Shown here: positions 9,067 through 18,963 of the stretch, one piece after another
Numbering within the stretch: the first letter of the stretch is position 1
Layout of the letters: the number at the start of each line of letters is the position of its first letter
DNA from: Candidatus Thiodiazotropha sp. (ex Myrtea sp. 'scaly one' KF741663)
GTDB taxonomy: Bacteria > Pseudomonadota > Gammaproteobacteria > Chromatiales > Chromatiaceae
Reading direction: 5' to 3'
Length of the DNA stretch: 64,000 nucleotides
NCBI GenBank assembly: GCA_025655555.1
Contig: JAHXIQ010000008.1
Location: 86,968 to 150,967, forward strand
The notes under the pieces: model-generated
The model's database searches: none
Told to the model about the DNA's origin: nothing
Seen by the model: the letters and a program-made list of their open reading frames with translations, nothing else
Position numbers and translations under genes: made by a program

Positions 9067-11046
9067 TTAGAAGACCAGACTCATCATCAGCATCATGACC
9101 ACCAGAAAAAGCACGGTCATGACGCCACCGGCCTTCATGAAGTCAGGCACGCGATAGCCTGCCGGTCCCATGATCAGAGCATTGACCTGGTGGGTGGGTA
9201 TCAGGAATGAGTTGGAAGTCGCAATGGCTACTGTGAGGGCGAACACCGCAGGATTTGCACCTGCGCCGATTGCGATATTGACGGCCAGCGGCACAAGCAA
9301 CACTGTGGCGCCCACATTCGACATCACCAAAGTAAAGAATGTTGCCAGAACCGCAACGGCGGATTGGATCACCCAGATCGGCATGTGACCGACCACCGAC
9401 AGTACCTGATCCGCAATCCACTTTGCCGTGCCTGATGTCTCCACAGCGAGACCCAAGGGGATCAGGGAGGCAAGCAGAAAGACCGTCTTCCAGCTGACAG
9501 CTTCATAGGCCTCTTCGATGTTGAGCACACCGGAGAGCACCATACCGACGGCGCCAGTCAAGAGCGCGACAGAGAGACGGATATCGGTAAACAGCACCAT
9601 GGAGAGAGCAATGGCAAAGAACAACGCTGCCCAGCCTACCTTGTTGGGCCGCATCTCCTCATGGGGATATTCAGTCGTTACCACCACGAAGTTCTTGTCT
9701 TTCTCGATTCTCGACAGGGCATCCCAGGGTGTATGTACCACCAGTGTATCGCCGGCCATCAACGGTAGATTGCGGATATCGTCACCCTCACGCATTGTCT
9801 CGCCGTTGCGATGCAGGCCGATCATGGCGATGCCGTAGGTTTTGCGCATCCACACATCACGGGCGCTCTTGCCGATCAGTGAGGAACCCGGTGGGATAAC
9901 CACCTCTGCGATACCTGCCTTGTTGGCGGACAGGTCGTTGGAGAATGTACGCAGAACCGGACGTTTCTTCAGATGATAAGTCTCGATAAATTTGCTTAAC
10001 GACTCAGGGTCGGCAACCACTCCCAGTACCATGCCCGCCTGCAGATCCACATCGCGCGCCAGGGCGCCCGGACCGATCCGGTTTGCCTCACCTGAGACCT
10101 TGGATGCGATGACGCGAACCCGGTAGGCCGTCTCCACATCGTCCAATTGCTTACCGATGAGATCGCTGTCATCTGTGACCACCAACTCGTTCAGCGCATA
10201 GTCGACGCCATAGACATCGTGAAAATACTGCATGGGATCAGAGCCGCTGGTGCTGCTTTCACTTTTGGTGGCAGGCAACACGAATCGTCCTGCCAATACG
10301 AAATAGATAATGCCTGTGACAACCAATGCCACACCGATCGGGGTCACCGAAAAGAGTCCCCAGGTCTCCATCTGCTGCTCCACCGGCAGTGCCTTGTTCG
10401 AGGTCAGGATCAGGTCGTTGAGCAGAATCAGCGGGCTGGAACCCACCATGGTCATGGTGCCGCCGAGAATCGCGGTAAATCCCATCGGCATCAGCAGTCT
10501 CGACATGGGCAGCCCTGAACGAGCCGAAATACGCGAAACCACCGGCAGAAACAGCGCTGCCGCACCCACGTTCTGCATGAATGAGGAGATAAAGCCCACC
10601 GTGGCGGAGATGATCGGGATGATCCGCTTCTCCGTGGTGCCGCCGACTTTCAGGATGAAAGCCGCCACACTGGTCATGACGCCGGTCTTATCGAGACCTG
10701 CCCCGATGATCATGACAGCAATGATCGAGACCACCGCGTTGGAGGAAAAACCGTCGAACAGGTGCCGGTTGTCCACCAAACCCTGCTCCAGTCCGATCAT
10801 CGGTGCCACCAGACTGGTCAGGCCGAGCAACACCATCACGGTCATGGCCGCCACATCGACGCCGACCACCTCAAATGCGAACAGATAGACTGTCAGTAAC
10901 AGCAGACCACCGGCCCAGGCGATCTCTGTCGTCGGCACCACTCTGGCCAAACCAAGCGCTGCGAGGAAAAAAATCACACCGGCAACGATAAGTTTTATGT
11001 TAAAGCGTGATTGAGGAGATGTGGTCGTTGTTTCGTCTGTGGGCAT
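9067..11046 (-). CDS. SLC13/DASS-family anion permease with two RCK_C (TrkA-C) domains
   Basis: A 659-residue protein with two halves of hydrophobic helices (about residues 18-250 and 475-655) flanking a cytosolic insert of about 220 residues containing two TrkA-C-like modules, for example VVIPPGSSLIGKSARDV. The repeat signatures of the DASS fold are visible in FISSFMQNVGAAALFLP and in the second-half segment MSNVGATVLLVPLA. Related bacterial proteins move sulfate, dicarboxylates or other oxyanions. Its position a few hundred bases from the sulfate-assimilation genes makes sulfate uptake a reasonable guess, but no substrate-determining residue can be read here. Confidence 0.85.
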   Translation of the reverse strand: MPTDETTTTSPQSRFNIKLIVAGVIFFLAALGLARVVPTTEIAWAGGLLLLTVYLFAFEVVGVDVAAMTVMVLLGLTSLVAPMIGLEQGLVDNRHLFDGFSSNAVVSIIAVMIIGAGLDKTGVMTSVAAFILKVGGTTEKRIIPIISATVGFISSFMQNVGAAALFLPVVSRISARSGLPMSRLLMPMGFTAILGGTMTMVGSSPLILLNDLILTSNKALPVEQQMETWGLFSVTPIGVALVVTGIIYFVLAGRFVLPATKSESSTSGSDPMQYFHDVYGVDYALNELVVTDDSDLIGKQLDDVETAYRVRVIASKVSGEANRIGPGALARDVDLQAGMVLGVVADPESLSKFIETYHLKKRPVLRTFSNDLSANKAGIAEVVIPPGSSLIGKSARDVWMRKTYGIAMIGLHRNGETMREGDDIRNLPLMAGDTLVVHTPWDALSRIEKDKNFVVVTTEYPHEEMRPNKVGWAALFFAIALSMVLFTDIRLSVALLTGAVGMVLSGVLNIEEAYEAVSWKTVFLLASLIPLGLAVETSGTAKWIADQVLSVVGHMPIWVIQSAVAVLATFFTLVMSNVGATVLLVPLAVNIAIGAGANPAVFALTVAIATSNSFLIPTHQVNALIMGPAGYRVPDFMKAGGVMTVLFLVVMMLMMSLVF

Positions 11047-11433
11047 GGTCTGAAAAATAATCCTACTGCGTCAAAATGAGTCTGTTCCCGCCCTATCTGG
11101 AGGGACCTGGCATGCAAAGAAGGCAGGATTGTGATGATCTGCAAACCAGCCTTCATTGAGAAAGCGACAGCCCAGTGAAACCCCCTGTGAAAAACAAAAA
11201 GGGAGCCACCATCCGTTGAAGAATGTCAAAAATTGAACTGATGGACACTCCGCGTACCACTGCTTTGCGGAAATAGAGACTAGAGTCGTAGAGTGTATAA
11301 GTAGCCGCTCTTCAGAAGCCGCTTATGATACCGCATTACGGGTATCGATGTGTAGAAACCGTTGTGGAATTACAGCCAAATTCAGATCAATTCTCTTAAT
11401 ATGCACACAATCCCAGCATATCTACCCCAGCGC
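11047..11433. other. Gene-free stretch upstream of the SLC13 gene
   Basis: No open frame of coding quality and no clear promoter elements were found. It borders the inverted repeat described next. Confidence 0.4.
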
Positions 11434-11538
11434 ATAGGTTGGGCCGACGTAGGGGGCCCAACAATCAGCAGCCTTTCCAGAGGCTGGACCGAAAATCTAC
11501 AATGGAGATGTTGGGCCTCCTTCGTCGGCCCAACCTAC
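11434..11538. repeat. Long imperfect inverted repeat (MITE/REP-like element)
   Basis: Two 30-nt arms (11434-11463 and 11509-11538) pair at 27 of 30 positions; the arm core is GGTTGGGCCGACG...GGCCCAACA. The 45-nt spacer holds a second hairpin, CAGCCT/AGGCTG (11469-11474, 11481-11486). It lies between convergently placed minus-strand genes in non-coding DNA. The structure is that of a non-autonomous palindromic repeat; similar GGTTGGGC...GCCCAACC palindromes are common in gammaproteobacterial genomes. Confidence 0.7.
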
Positions 11539-11573
11539 GGACCTGGTTGGACAGTGATGGGGTTTGGCATGCT

Positions 11574-11598
11574 CTCTCCTCAAGGAGAGGCGTTTTTT
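11574..11598 (+). terminator. Rho-independent-type hairpin
   Basis: CTCTCC-TCAA-GGAGAG followed by GCGTTTTTT on the plus strand. No plus-strand gene precedes it here, so it may belong to the repeat element or be a relic. Confidence 0.45.
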
Positions 11599-11672
11599 GG
11601 CTACCGTGTTTTCAACAACTATTCCGGTCGACAAATCAGCTCACAAATCCTATTCAGGGATTCTCAATGCTA

Positions 11673-12587
11673 TTAACCGGGTTTCGTCACTCCGTTCTCC
11701 AATACCATCTCATCCAGCAGATCGATGAACCGCTGTTGAAAACGGCGGAGATATTTGTCTTTGTAGTAGGCCACCCAGGTGGTTTCCCAAGGTAAGAGAT
11801 TGCTGAGGTCGCGGATCACCAGGTCCCTGTCTTGCTCAGATGAATAGGCCATACTGGCTATCAGACCAATACCCAACCCCTCTCTCACGTAGGTCTTGAT
11901 CACATCGGTATCGGCGGCAGTCAGTACCACCTCCGGCCTCAGCCCGGCACGGGCAAAAGTCGTCTGCATATGGTTGGCCCCTGTGAATCCAAAAGTATAA
12001 GTGATCATGGGATAGTCGCAGATGGTCTCCAGTGAGAGGGCTCCACGTTCCAGTATCGGATGATCTTCCGGTGCAATCAGACTTCTGTTCCAGCGGTAGC
12101 ATGGGATAGCGGTCAACGCAGAGTGCTCACCCAACTCTTCAGTACAGATGGAGAAGTCGACCCGATCGGTGAGAGCCATCTCCACCAGTTGCTGGGGCGT
12201 GCCCTGGTGGATTTGCAGGCTTACCGCTGGGAATATCTCCCTGAAGGCACGAATGACCGGTGGTAAGACATAACGCGCCTGGGTGTGAGTCGTACCGATA
12301 CGGAGGATACCGCTCGCCTCCTCCACATGGTCCTGACCGATAGCCAGTATATTCTCGCGGATTGCCAGCGCTTGCCGGGCATGGTTCAACACCTCCTCAC
12401 CAGCTGCTGTGAGGGCAATCAGCCGCTTACCCTTGCGCACGAAGAGTTGAGTGCCCAACTCCTGCTCCAGTTTCGCCAGATGCTGCGAAACCGCCGACTG
12501 CACCAGACACAACCTCTCCGCCGTATCGGTGACGTTGAATCCCGACTCGGACAAAGCCACCAAAGATGTGAGCTGCTTGAGATCCAT
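11673..12587 (-). CDS. cysB: CysB-type LysR transcriptional regulator
   Basis: A 304-residue LysR-family protein. It has an N-terminal winged HTH (about residues 3-62, with SGFNVTDTAERLCLVQSAVSQ as the recognition region) and a periplasmic-binding-protein-like effector domain from about 90. HTH and effector-domain sequence (TGANHMQTTFARAGL, ADTDVIKTYVREGLGIGL) match the CysB/Cbl branch, whose members sense O-acetylserine/N-acetylserine or sulfate status. It is divergent from cysJIHC with a 108-bp shared promoter region, the classical arrangement for a local activator. CysB and Cbl cannot be separated from sequence alone. Confidence 0.8.
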   Translation of the reverse strand: MDLKQLTSLVALSESGFNVTDTAERLCLVQSAVSQHLAKLEQELGTQLFVRKGKRLIALTAAGEEVLNHARQALAIRENILAIGQDHVEEASGILRIGTTHTQARYVLPPVIRAFREIFPAVSLQIHQGTPQQLVEMALTDRVDFSICTEELGEHSALTAIPCYRWNRSLIAPEDHPILERGALSLETICDYPMITYTFGFTGANHMQTTFARAGLRPEVVLTAADTDVIKTYVREGLGIGLIASMAYSSEQDRDLVIRDLSNLLPWETTWVAYYKDKYLRRFQQRFIDLLDEMVLENGVTKPG

Positions 12588-12695
12588 ATCTTATTTCATG
12601 ATTGATAATTAATTTTAATTACTTCAAAAGATATACATTGATGACCAATATGACTACCCAATCGTCAACAAATTCTTAGATTGAGGTAGCCAGAC
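12588..12695. promoter_or_regulatory. Divergent cysB-like/cysJ promoter region
   Basis: A 108-bp AT-rich region. A near-palindromic TAATTAATTTTAATTA lies at about 12606-12621 and is a candidate LysR-type operator. A GAGGT ribosome site precedes the cysJ ATG. Confidence 0.45.
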
Positions 12696-14480
12696 ATGCA
12701 AATCGCAGCAGAGACTGTTGCAATTATCCCGGCATCTCCCCTGAGCGGATTGCAGATTTCCCGGCTACAGCAAGCGCTCGAGGGACTCACGCCTGACCAA
12801 CTGAACTGGGCCAGCGGCTATCTGGCCGGACAAGGCGCTGTGCTTCCTGCTGCACAACCTGTAGCCAACGACTCACCGGTGATGACCATTCTCTACGCCA
12901 CCCACGGTGGAAACGCTCGCAATGTGGCGGAAGCGCTGGCGGCCAAAGCCAGGAATCACGGTTATACCTCCCGTCTGGTTTCTGCCGAGGCATACCGCCC
13001 CCGCGATCTCAGTAAAGAGCGGTTATTAATCGTAGTGATCAGCACGCAAGGCGAAGGGGAACCCCCGGAAAGTGCCCGTGAGCTCTTCAAATTTCTTAAG
13101 GGCAAAAACACAACTTCATTGGCGGATCTGCAATACGCCATCTTCGGGCTGGGTGACTCAAGCTATGAGTTTTTCTGCCAGGCGGCAAAAGATCTCGAAC
13201 ACCTGCTGCAAGCACGTAATGCTCGAAATCTGGTAGCCCGTGTCGATGCGGATGTGGATTTCGAGACCCGGACATCCGAATGGAACCAGGTGGTGTTGAA
13301 AGAGGTGGAACAGGTTATTCCTACCGACCAGGCCAGGATCATTCCACTCCAACAGCCACACACATCCGTACGATACGATCGCAATCATCCCTATCAGTCT
13401 GCGGTATTGGAAAAACGCCGTATCACTACAGAAGATGCCGTTTCCGAAATAGATCATCTAGTCCTGGAGATCGACCCCGATGCTATCCGCTATCAACCCG
13501 GCGATGCTTTGGGTCTGTTCTTCCGTAATGATCCGGAACAGATTGATGAAATTCTCTCCCGGACCGGCTTGTCAGGTGAGACTGACGTTAGCTTACAGGG
13601 TGAGACACTGTCACTCTCCAAGGTCCTTAGTGAACGACTCGAATTGACGCAACTGCATCCTGCCGTGGCGTCAGCCTGGGCATCCCTATCAGATAATCCT
13701 GAGTTGATAGCCATCAACAAGGATAAAAATAAGCTGCGCCATTTTTGCCATGAGCGTCAGTTCATCGACCTGCTGACGGCTTATCCTGCCGACGTCGATG
13801 CCGAAGGGCTGGTCAACCTGCTGCACCGCCAGCAACCCCGTCTCTACTCAATTGCCTCAAGCCAGTCGACCTATGAGGATGAGATACATCTGACCGTCTC
13901 TGCCCTGCAATACAAGGCTCACGGCAGGCAACACCTGGGGGGCGCATCCGGCTATCTCACTCGGCGCATCGATGAAGGGGACAGCCTGGATATTTACGTC
14001 GCAGAAAACACCAACTTTAGGTTACCGACAGATGGAAATATCCCGATCATCATGATCGGCACCGGTACGGGTGTCGCGCCCTACCGTGCCTTCTTGCAAG
14101 CGCGAGAGTCCCAGGGTAGTACCGGCCAAAACTGGCTGGTCTTCGGCAACCGCCATTTCCACCATGATTTTCTTTATCAGACTGATTGGCTCACCTACCG
14201 CAAGGCCGGTCTATTGGATCGGATCAGCGTTGCCTTCTCCCGTGACGATGCGAACCGTGCCTATGTACAGAACCGGCTTTCTGATGAGGGCGTGGAAATA
14301 TACCGCTGGTTGCAGGAAGGCGCCCACCTCTATGTCTGTGGCGGGCTAAATATGGAAAAGGCTGTCTCTCAATCTCTAAAAGAGATCATCCGTTTGCATG
14401 GCCGCGTAGATGAAGAGAGTGCCGCTGAACAGTTTGAATCACTTCGCACACAGGGACGCTACCTGAGGGATGTCTACTAA
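12696..14480 (+). CDS. cysJ: Sulfite reductase (NADPH) flavoprotein alpha subunit
   Basis: A 594-residue protein with the CysJ domain order. A flavodoxin-like FMN domain begins around TILYATHGGNARN (residues 64-76). An FAD-binding region with RLYSIASS follows, then the NADPH-binding ferredoxin reductase domain with IGTGTGVAPYRAFLQ. It ends in YLRDVY, the usual CysJ C-terminus. It passes electrons from NADPH to CysI for six-electron reduction of sulfite to sulfide. It overlaps cysI by one base (TAATG), which indicates translational coupling. Confidence 0.95.
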   Translation: MQIAAETVAIIPASPLSGLQISRLQQALEGLTPDQLNWASGYLAGQGAVLPAAQPVANDSPVMTILYATHGGNARNVAEALAAKARNHGYTSRLVSAEAYRPRDLSKERLLIVVISTQGEGEPPESARELFKFLKGKNTTSLADLQYAIFGLGDSSYEFFCQAAKDLEHLLQARNARNLVARVDADVDFETRTSEWNQVVLKEVEQVIPTDQARIIPLQQPHTSVRYDRNHPYQSAVLEKRRITTEDAVSEIDHLVLEIDPDAIRYQPGDALGLFFRNDPEQIDEILSRTGLSGETDVSLQGETLSLSKVLSERLELTQLHPAVASAWASLSDNPELIAINKDKNKLRHFCHERQFIDLLTAYPADVDAEGLVNLLHRQQPRLYSIASSQSTYEDEIHLTVSALQYKAHGRQHLGGASGYLTRRIDEGDSLDIYVAENTNFRLPTDGNIPIIMIGTGTGVAPYRAFLQARESQGSTGQNWLVFGNRHFHHDFLYQTDWLTYRKAGLLDRISVAFSRDDANRAYVQNRLSDEGVEIYRWLQEGAHLYVCGGLNMEKAVSQSLKEIIRLHGRVDEESAAEQFESLRTQGRYLRDVY

Positions 14481-16168
14481 TGGATAGCAAAGTCAATACA
14501 AATGAAATCATCAAGGCCGAAAGCCGATATCTGCGTGGCACGCTGAAGAAGAGCATTGCCGATCCTGTGACCGGCACCCTCTCCCCGGAAGACGCGCAGA
14601 TCAGTAAATTCCACGGTTTCTACGAGCAGGACGATCGTGATCTGCGACAGCAGCGACAGGTGAAGTTCCTCGAACCTTTCTATAGCTTTATGCTTCGGGC
14701 ACGCCTGCCTGGCGGGGTCTGCACACCCAGTCAGTGGCTGATCATTGATGCCCTGGGACGCGAGTTGGGTAACGGTTCAATCCGTCTTACCACCCGGCAG
14801 ACTTTCCAGTTTCATGGCATTCTCAAGAAAAATCTGAAGCCTCTGATCCAACGCATCAACCAAGCCATGATCGATTCCATCGGCGGCTGCGGTGACGTCA
14901 ATCGCAATGTCTTGTGCAATCCCAATCCTGAGCACTCCGGATTGCATACAGAGGTTCACTATTGGGCCAAACGGATCAGTGAACATCTGCTGCCGAGGAC
15001 CCGCGCTTATCATGAGATCTGGCTCGATGGTAAACCTGTGGCGGGAGGTGAATCAGAACCCATCTATGGAGAGACCTATCTGCCACGCAAGTTCAAGACA
15101 GCGATCGCTATACCGCCGCATAACGATGTAGATGTCTACACCAACGACTTGGGATTCGTAGCGATTTCAAACAGAGAGCAACTGGTGGGTTTCAATATAC
15201 TGGCAGGCGGCGGCATGGGAGTCACCCATGATGACACCACCACTTTTCCGCGCCTGGCGGATGAACTGGGCTTTATTAAGCCCGAACAAACGCTGGCCGT
15301 GGCAGAGGCCGTGGTTACCGTACAACGGGATTTCGGCAATCGAATCAGCAGGCGTCATGCCCGACTCAAATACACGATTGAAAAAATGGGTCTGGCAGCT
15401 TTCAAGGCAGAGGTGGAAAAGCGTGCCGGGGTACATTTTGAACCACCCCACCCTATCCGGTTTACCAGCCAGGGTGACCGCTTCGGTTGGGTTCGCAATA
15501 AGGATGGCAACTGGCACCTGACGCTCTACATCGAAAACGGACGCGTCGCCGACACGCCTGAACTCAGCTTGATGAGCGGTTTACGCAGGATCGCGGAGAT
15601 ACACCAGGGCGACTTTCGTATCACCCCGAATCAGAACCTGATTGTTGCCGGCGTACCCGAGGCGCATAAGGATTTGATCGATGCCGTTGCTCAACAACAT
15701 GGCCTTTTACAAGATGCAGAGAGTCCGACGAAATTGGCCAGTATCGCTTGTGTGGCCTTGCCCACCTGCCCGCAGGCCATGGCCGAAGCTGAACGCTATT
15801 TTCCCGATCTGCTGCAGAAGATCGAACATCTGGCTGCCAGCCACGGTATCGATGAAAGTGCCATTGTCATACGCATAACCGGCTGCCCCAACGGTTGTGC
15901 CCGACCCTATGTCGCAGAGATCGGCCTCATCGGCAAAGGGCCCGGCCGCTATAACCTTCAGTTGGGTGGTGATGGGACAGGCCAGAGATTGAATCGTCTC
16001 TATCGAAAAAATCTGAATGAAGCTGAACTGATCGATACGCTGGATACACTCTTCCAAGACTATGCATTGCAGCGAAAACAGGACGAACGGTTCGGTGATT
16101 TTGTGATTCGGAGCGGTCTCGTAAAACCGGTCATCAATCCGGCGGAGGACTACCATGACATCGGTTGA
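14480..16168 (+). CDS. cysI: Sulfite reductase hemoprotein beta subunit
   Basis: A 562-residue sirohaem/[4Fe-4S] enzyme. The cluster ligands are in C-x5-C and C-x3-C motifs: Cys424 and Cys430 (CVALPTC), Cys469 and Cys473 (GCPNGC). The sirohaem/sulfite-binding region includes [12 protein letters not shown] near residue 102. It reduces sulfite to sulfide with CysJ in the cytoplasm. It overlaps the downstream cysH start by 14 bp. Its length and the NADPH partner point to the assimilatory enzyme rather than a dissimilatory DsrAB. Confidence 0.95.
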   Translation: MDSKVNTNEIIKAESRYLRGTLKKSIADPVTGTLSPEDAQISKFHGFYEQDDRDLRQQRQVKFLEPFYSFMLRARLPGGVCTPSQWLIIDALGRELGNGSIRLTTRQTFQFHGILKKNLKPLIQRINQAMIDSIGGCGDVNRNVLCNPNPEHSGLHTEVHYWAKRISEHLLPRTRAYHEIWLDGKPVAGGESEPIYGETYLPRKFKTAIAIPPHNDVDVYTNDLGFVAISNREQLVGFNILAGGGMGVTHDDTTTFPRLADELGFIKPEQTLAVAEAVVTVQRDFGNRISRRHARLKYTIEKMGLAAFKAEVEKRAGVHFEPPHPIRFTSQGDRFGWVRNKDGNWHLTLYIENGRVADTPELSLMSGLRRIAEIHQGDFRITPNQNLIVAGVPEAHKDLIDAVAQQHGLLQDAESPTKLASIACVALPTCPQAMAEAERYFPDLLQKIEHLAASHGIDESAIVIRITGCPNGCARPYVAEIGLIGKGPGRYNLQLGGDGTGQRLNRLYRKNLNEAELIDTLDTLFQDYALQRKQDERFGDFVIRSGLVKPVINPAEDYHDIG

Positions 16169-16877
16169 TCCACTGACAGCATTACTACCGGATGATGGGT
16201 ATGAGCTCGAGCATCTGAACCAAAAACTCGAAAAGCTGAGTGCTGATGAGCGTATCGAATGGGTACTTCACAACTTGCCCGGCAACCATGTCCTGACTTC
16301 AAGTTTTGGCATCCAGAGTACACTGATGCTCCATCTGATTACCCGCATTGCCCCGGATATTCCGGTGATATTGGTGGATACCGGTTATCTCTTTCCAGAA
16401 ACCTATCGTTTTATCGATCAACTGACTGATCGCCTGCAACTGAATCTGCAGGTTTTTCGTGGTGATCACTCACCCGTATGGCAGGAGAGTCGTTATGGAC
16501 GCCTGTGGGAACAAGGAGTTTCCGGCATCGAACATTACAACCGCATCAACAAAGTAGAGCCGCTGCAACGGGCACTCAAGACACTGGATGTGGGCAGTTG
16601 GTTTGCCGGGCTTCGCCGGCAACAGTCTGATAGCAGAGCTTCACTGCCCATCGTGCGTAAACAGGATGGCCGATTCAAGATCCATCCGATCATCGATTGG
16701 CACAATCGCGACGTCCATCAATATCTGCAACAACATCGACTGCCATACCACCCTCTGTGGGAGAAAGGGTATGTTTCTGTGGGTGATGTGCACACCAGTC
16801 GTCCGATTGAGGTAGGCATGCGGGAGGAGGAAACCCGCTTCTTCGGGCTGAAGCGAGAATGTGGCATTCACGAGTAG
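16155..16877 (+). CDS. cysH: Phosphoadenylylsulfate (PAPS) reductase
   Basis: A 240-residue adenine-nucleotide alpha-hydrolase-fold protein ending in KRECGIHE, with the catalytic Cys236. It has a PP-loop-like region [11 protein letters not shown]. No paired CC motifs are present, and Cys236 is the only cysteine in the protein. It therefore lacks the [4Fe-4S] cluster of APS reductases and should use PAPS with thioredoxin or glutaredoxin. The linked APS kinase gene cysC fits this substrate choice. Confidence 0.93.
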   Translation: MTSVDPLTALLPDDGYELEHLNQKLEKLSADERIEWVLHNLPGNHVLTSSFGIQSTLMLHLITRIAPDIPVILVDTGYLFPETYRFIDQLTDRLQLNLQVFRGDHSPVWQESRYGRLWEQGVSGIEHYNRINKVEPLQRALKTLDVGSWFAGLRRQQSDSRASLPIVRKQDGRFKIHPIIDWHNRDVHQYLQQHRLPYHPLWEKGYVSVGDVHTSRPIEVGMREEETRFFGLKRECGIHE

Positions 16878-16980
16878 AGCTTTGTCTCTCTAGAATTTCT
16901 ACGGCGGCGCTGACAGTTTCGTTGTCGTCTGTACCCCAAGGTTTAACCATATAGATTAATTTGAAATAGGAGACGTTCAC

Positions 16981-17607
16981 ATGAGCAGCAATGTTGTCTG
17001 GCATACACACCCGGTTGATCAAGAGGTCCGGTCCGAGCAGAAGTCCCAACGTCCATTGGTCATTTGGTTTACGGGGCTGAGCGCATCCGGAAAATCCACC
17101 ATTGCCGGCGCGTTGGAACAGATATTAACCCGACAAAACTATCACACCTATCTTCTCGACGGTGACAATGTGCGTCACGGCCTCAACAATGACCTGGGAT
17201 TCAGTCATGAAGACCGCCAGGAGAACATACGGCGTGTTGGCGAAGTGGCGAAACTGATGGCAGATGCCGGCCTGATCGCCCTTGCCGCCTTTATCTCACC
17301 GTTTCGGGATGACCGCAGACTGGTGCGGGAAATTCTGCCTGAGGGACAATTCATCGAAGTGTTCGTGGATGCGCCACTGACGGTCTGCCAGGAACGCGAT
17401 CCCAAAGGTCTCTATGCCAAAGCGGTACGTGGTGAGATCAAACAGTTCACCGGCATCGACAGTCCTTACGAAATACCGGAAAAACCGGAAGTGCACATTC
17501 GTGCAGGAGAGGTTTCGGTTGCCGAAGCGGTCAACCAGTTACTGAGTTACCTGCATGAGATCGGTGCACTTCAGGCAGGTTATGAGCCCGTTGCGCTGGA
17601 AGCATGA
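16981..17607 (+). CDS. cysC: Adenylylsulfate kinase
   Basis: A 208-residue P-loop kinase with Walker A GLSASGKS (residues 32-39), the APS-binding [10 protein letters not shown] motif, and a lid region with [10 protein letters not shown]. It phosphorylates APS to PAPS for CysH. It is 103 bp downstream of cysH with its own good ribosome site (AGGAG) and ATG, so it may be an operon member or have an internal promoter. No ATP sulfurylase (cysDN or sat) is in the window. Confidence 0.94.
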   Translation: MSSNVVWHTHPVDQEVRSEQKSQRPLVIWFTGLSASGKSTIAGALEQILTRQNYHTYLLDGDNVRHGLNNDLGFSHEDRQENIRRVGEVAKLMADAGLIALAAFISPFRDDRRLVREILPEGQFIEVFVDAPLTVCQERDPKGLYAKAVRGEIKQFTGIDSPYEIPEKPEVHIRAGEVSVAEAVNQLLSYLHEIGALQAGYEPVALEA

Positions 17608-18765
17608 TTATGTCTTTGCCACGATCAATGGCACCTTCAGCTCATCATCACTCAGACCGCCATGGACACCAATCATTTGAAAACGCTTTTCCTGAGCCAA
17701 CCAGTCCGTGATTATCGTGTTTGACTGCATCAGCAGCAGACGGTCACCGATCCGCTGTGACAGTCGGGGATGTGGCTCGCCTAATCCGAACCAGTTCTCC
17801 TCGATCAGCTGTTGTGATGGATAGGAGCGGGCAAGGTCTTTTAACTCACTTTCGATATAGACATCGAAGGCTGTCTCACAACCAGCGCGCAGATAGCAGT
17901 ATGCTGCACGGGGTTCACCGCACAGGGGTAGAATCAGCATCTCCGCCAGATCCGGATGCTTCTCAAGGTCCAGGGTCTCAGAAGGTGATGTATCGACCTG
18001 GCCATGATCGGCACACAGGATAACCAGGGTATCGGTCCCCTGGATCTGTTCCAGCAAGGCAGCAAAAGTCTGATCCAGCAACATCAGGTGCTGCTGAGCC
18101 GCTTCACTCCAAATACCCATTCTGTGACCGATAGTGTCGAGTTCCGACCAATAGAGATAGGTATAGCGCCGACCAGGTGCCTGCAGGATCTGTACAGTTC
18201 TTGTCAGCATCTCTTGCAGATTGCGATAGCTGTGTCCTTTTGCACGACCCAGATGTGTCTGGCTGAAATCAGATCCGGCAATATTGGCTGGAGAAAGGGT
18301 GCAGGCATCCACCTCAATCCGATCAGCAAAGGCTGTATGTCCCAGTAACTTACCGGCATCGATGCCGCATGCCGAGTAACCCGGGCCACCATAGCGGGAT
18401 CCACCCGGTAGCACGGAAAGTACGCTACCGAGTTCCTTAAAATAGGTGAACCACCCCGTCAGTCCATGTTGTTGGGGCGCTTCACCAGTGAGAAATGTGG
18501 TAATCGCAGACGCAGTCGTGGGTGGAAAAACTGAAGTCATTGAGCCGCGAAGCGCAGCATTCAGATGAACGGCTTCCGGATGCGACCTCAGATAGTTGTA
18601 GCCTAACCCATCGATGACCCAAAGCAGCACCTGTCGCTGATGAATGATCTCGTCAGTCGGCAAGAGAGTTAAATGGGCATAAGCATGATCTGCTCCGCCC
18701 AACCCCACCTGCAATGAGGCCATGAGATTAACAATACTACCGCCTTGATAGTCAGGGAGCTGCAT
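17608..18765 (-). CDS. Alkaline-phosphatase-superfamily phosphodiesterase/pyrophosphatase-like protein
   Basis: A 385-residue soluble protein. The start taken is the ATG at 18765 (MQLPDYQGGSIVNLM), because family members begin at this conserved segment; a GTG at 18834 with a weak ribosome site would add 23 residues. The metal/nucleophile motif is FPPTTASA, and metal ligands appear as VIDGLG near the N-terminus, ELDTIGHRMG and LCADHGQVD. These are the landmarks of NPP-type nucleotide pyrophosphatases. There is no signal peptide, so it is probably cytosolic. It converges on cysC with zero spacing; the substrate is unknown. Confidence 0.8.
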   Translation of the reverse strand: MQLPDYQGGSIVNLMASLQVGLGGADHAYAHLTLLPTDEIIHQRQVLLWVIDGLGYNYLRSHPEAVHLNAALRGSMTSVFPPTTASAITTFLTGEAPQQHGLTGWFTYFKELGSVLSVLPGGSRYGGPGYSACGIDAGKLLGHTAFADRIEVDACTLSPANIAGSDFSQTHLGRAKGHSYRNLQEMLTRTVQILQAPGRRYTYLYWSELDTIGHRMGIWSEAAQQHLMLLDQTFAALLEQIQGTDTLVILCADHGQVDTSPSETLDLEKHPDLAEMLILPLCGEPRAAYCYLRAGCETAFDVYIESELKDLARSYPSQQLIEENWFGLGEPHPRLSQRIGDRLLLMQSNTIITDWLAQEKRFQMIGVHGGLSDDELKVPLIVAKT

Positions 18766-18963
18766 GTTTGTAATTTTACTCGAGATTACACGACAGGTCC
18801 CAATGTTCTGCAGGTTACTTGGGATGGAAAACACTCAAAATACCTAAGGAGTCGCTCTGTTCCATCTGCACAGCAACGGGATAGCCTATAATGTGGCTGG
18901 ACATAGATAGCTATTACCCAACACACTCTCATCCATGTTTTACAACCTGCAGGTTAAAGATTG

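Noticed and set aside
16878..16980. Minus-strand peptide MVKPWGTDDNETVSAAVEIL in the cysH-cysC gap
   Set aside because: It reads plausibly, but it continues antisense into cysH, has no ribosome site of note and is likely chance.
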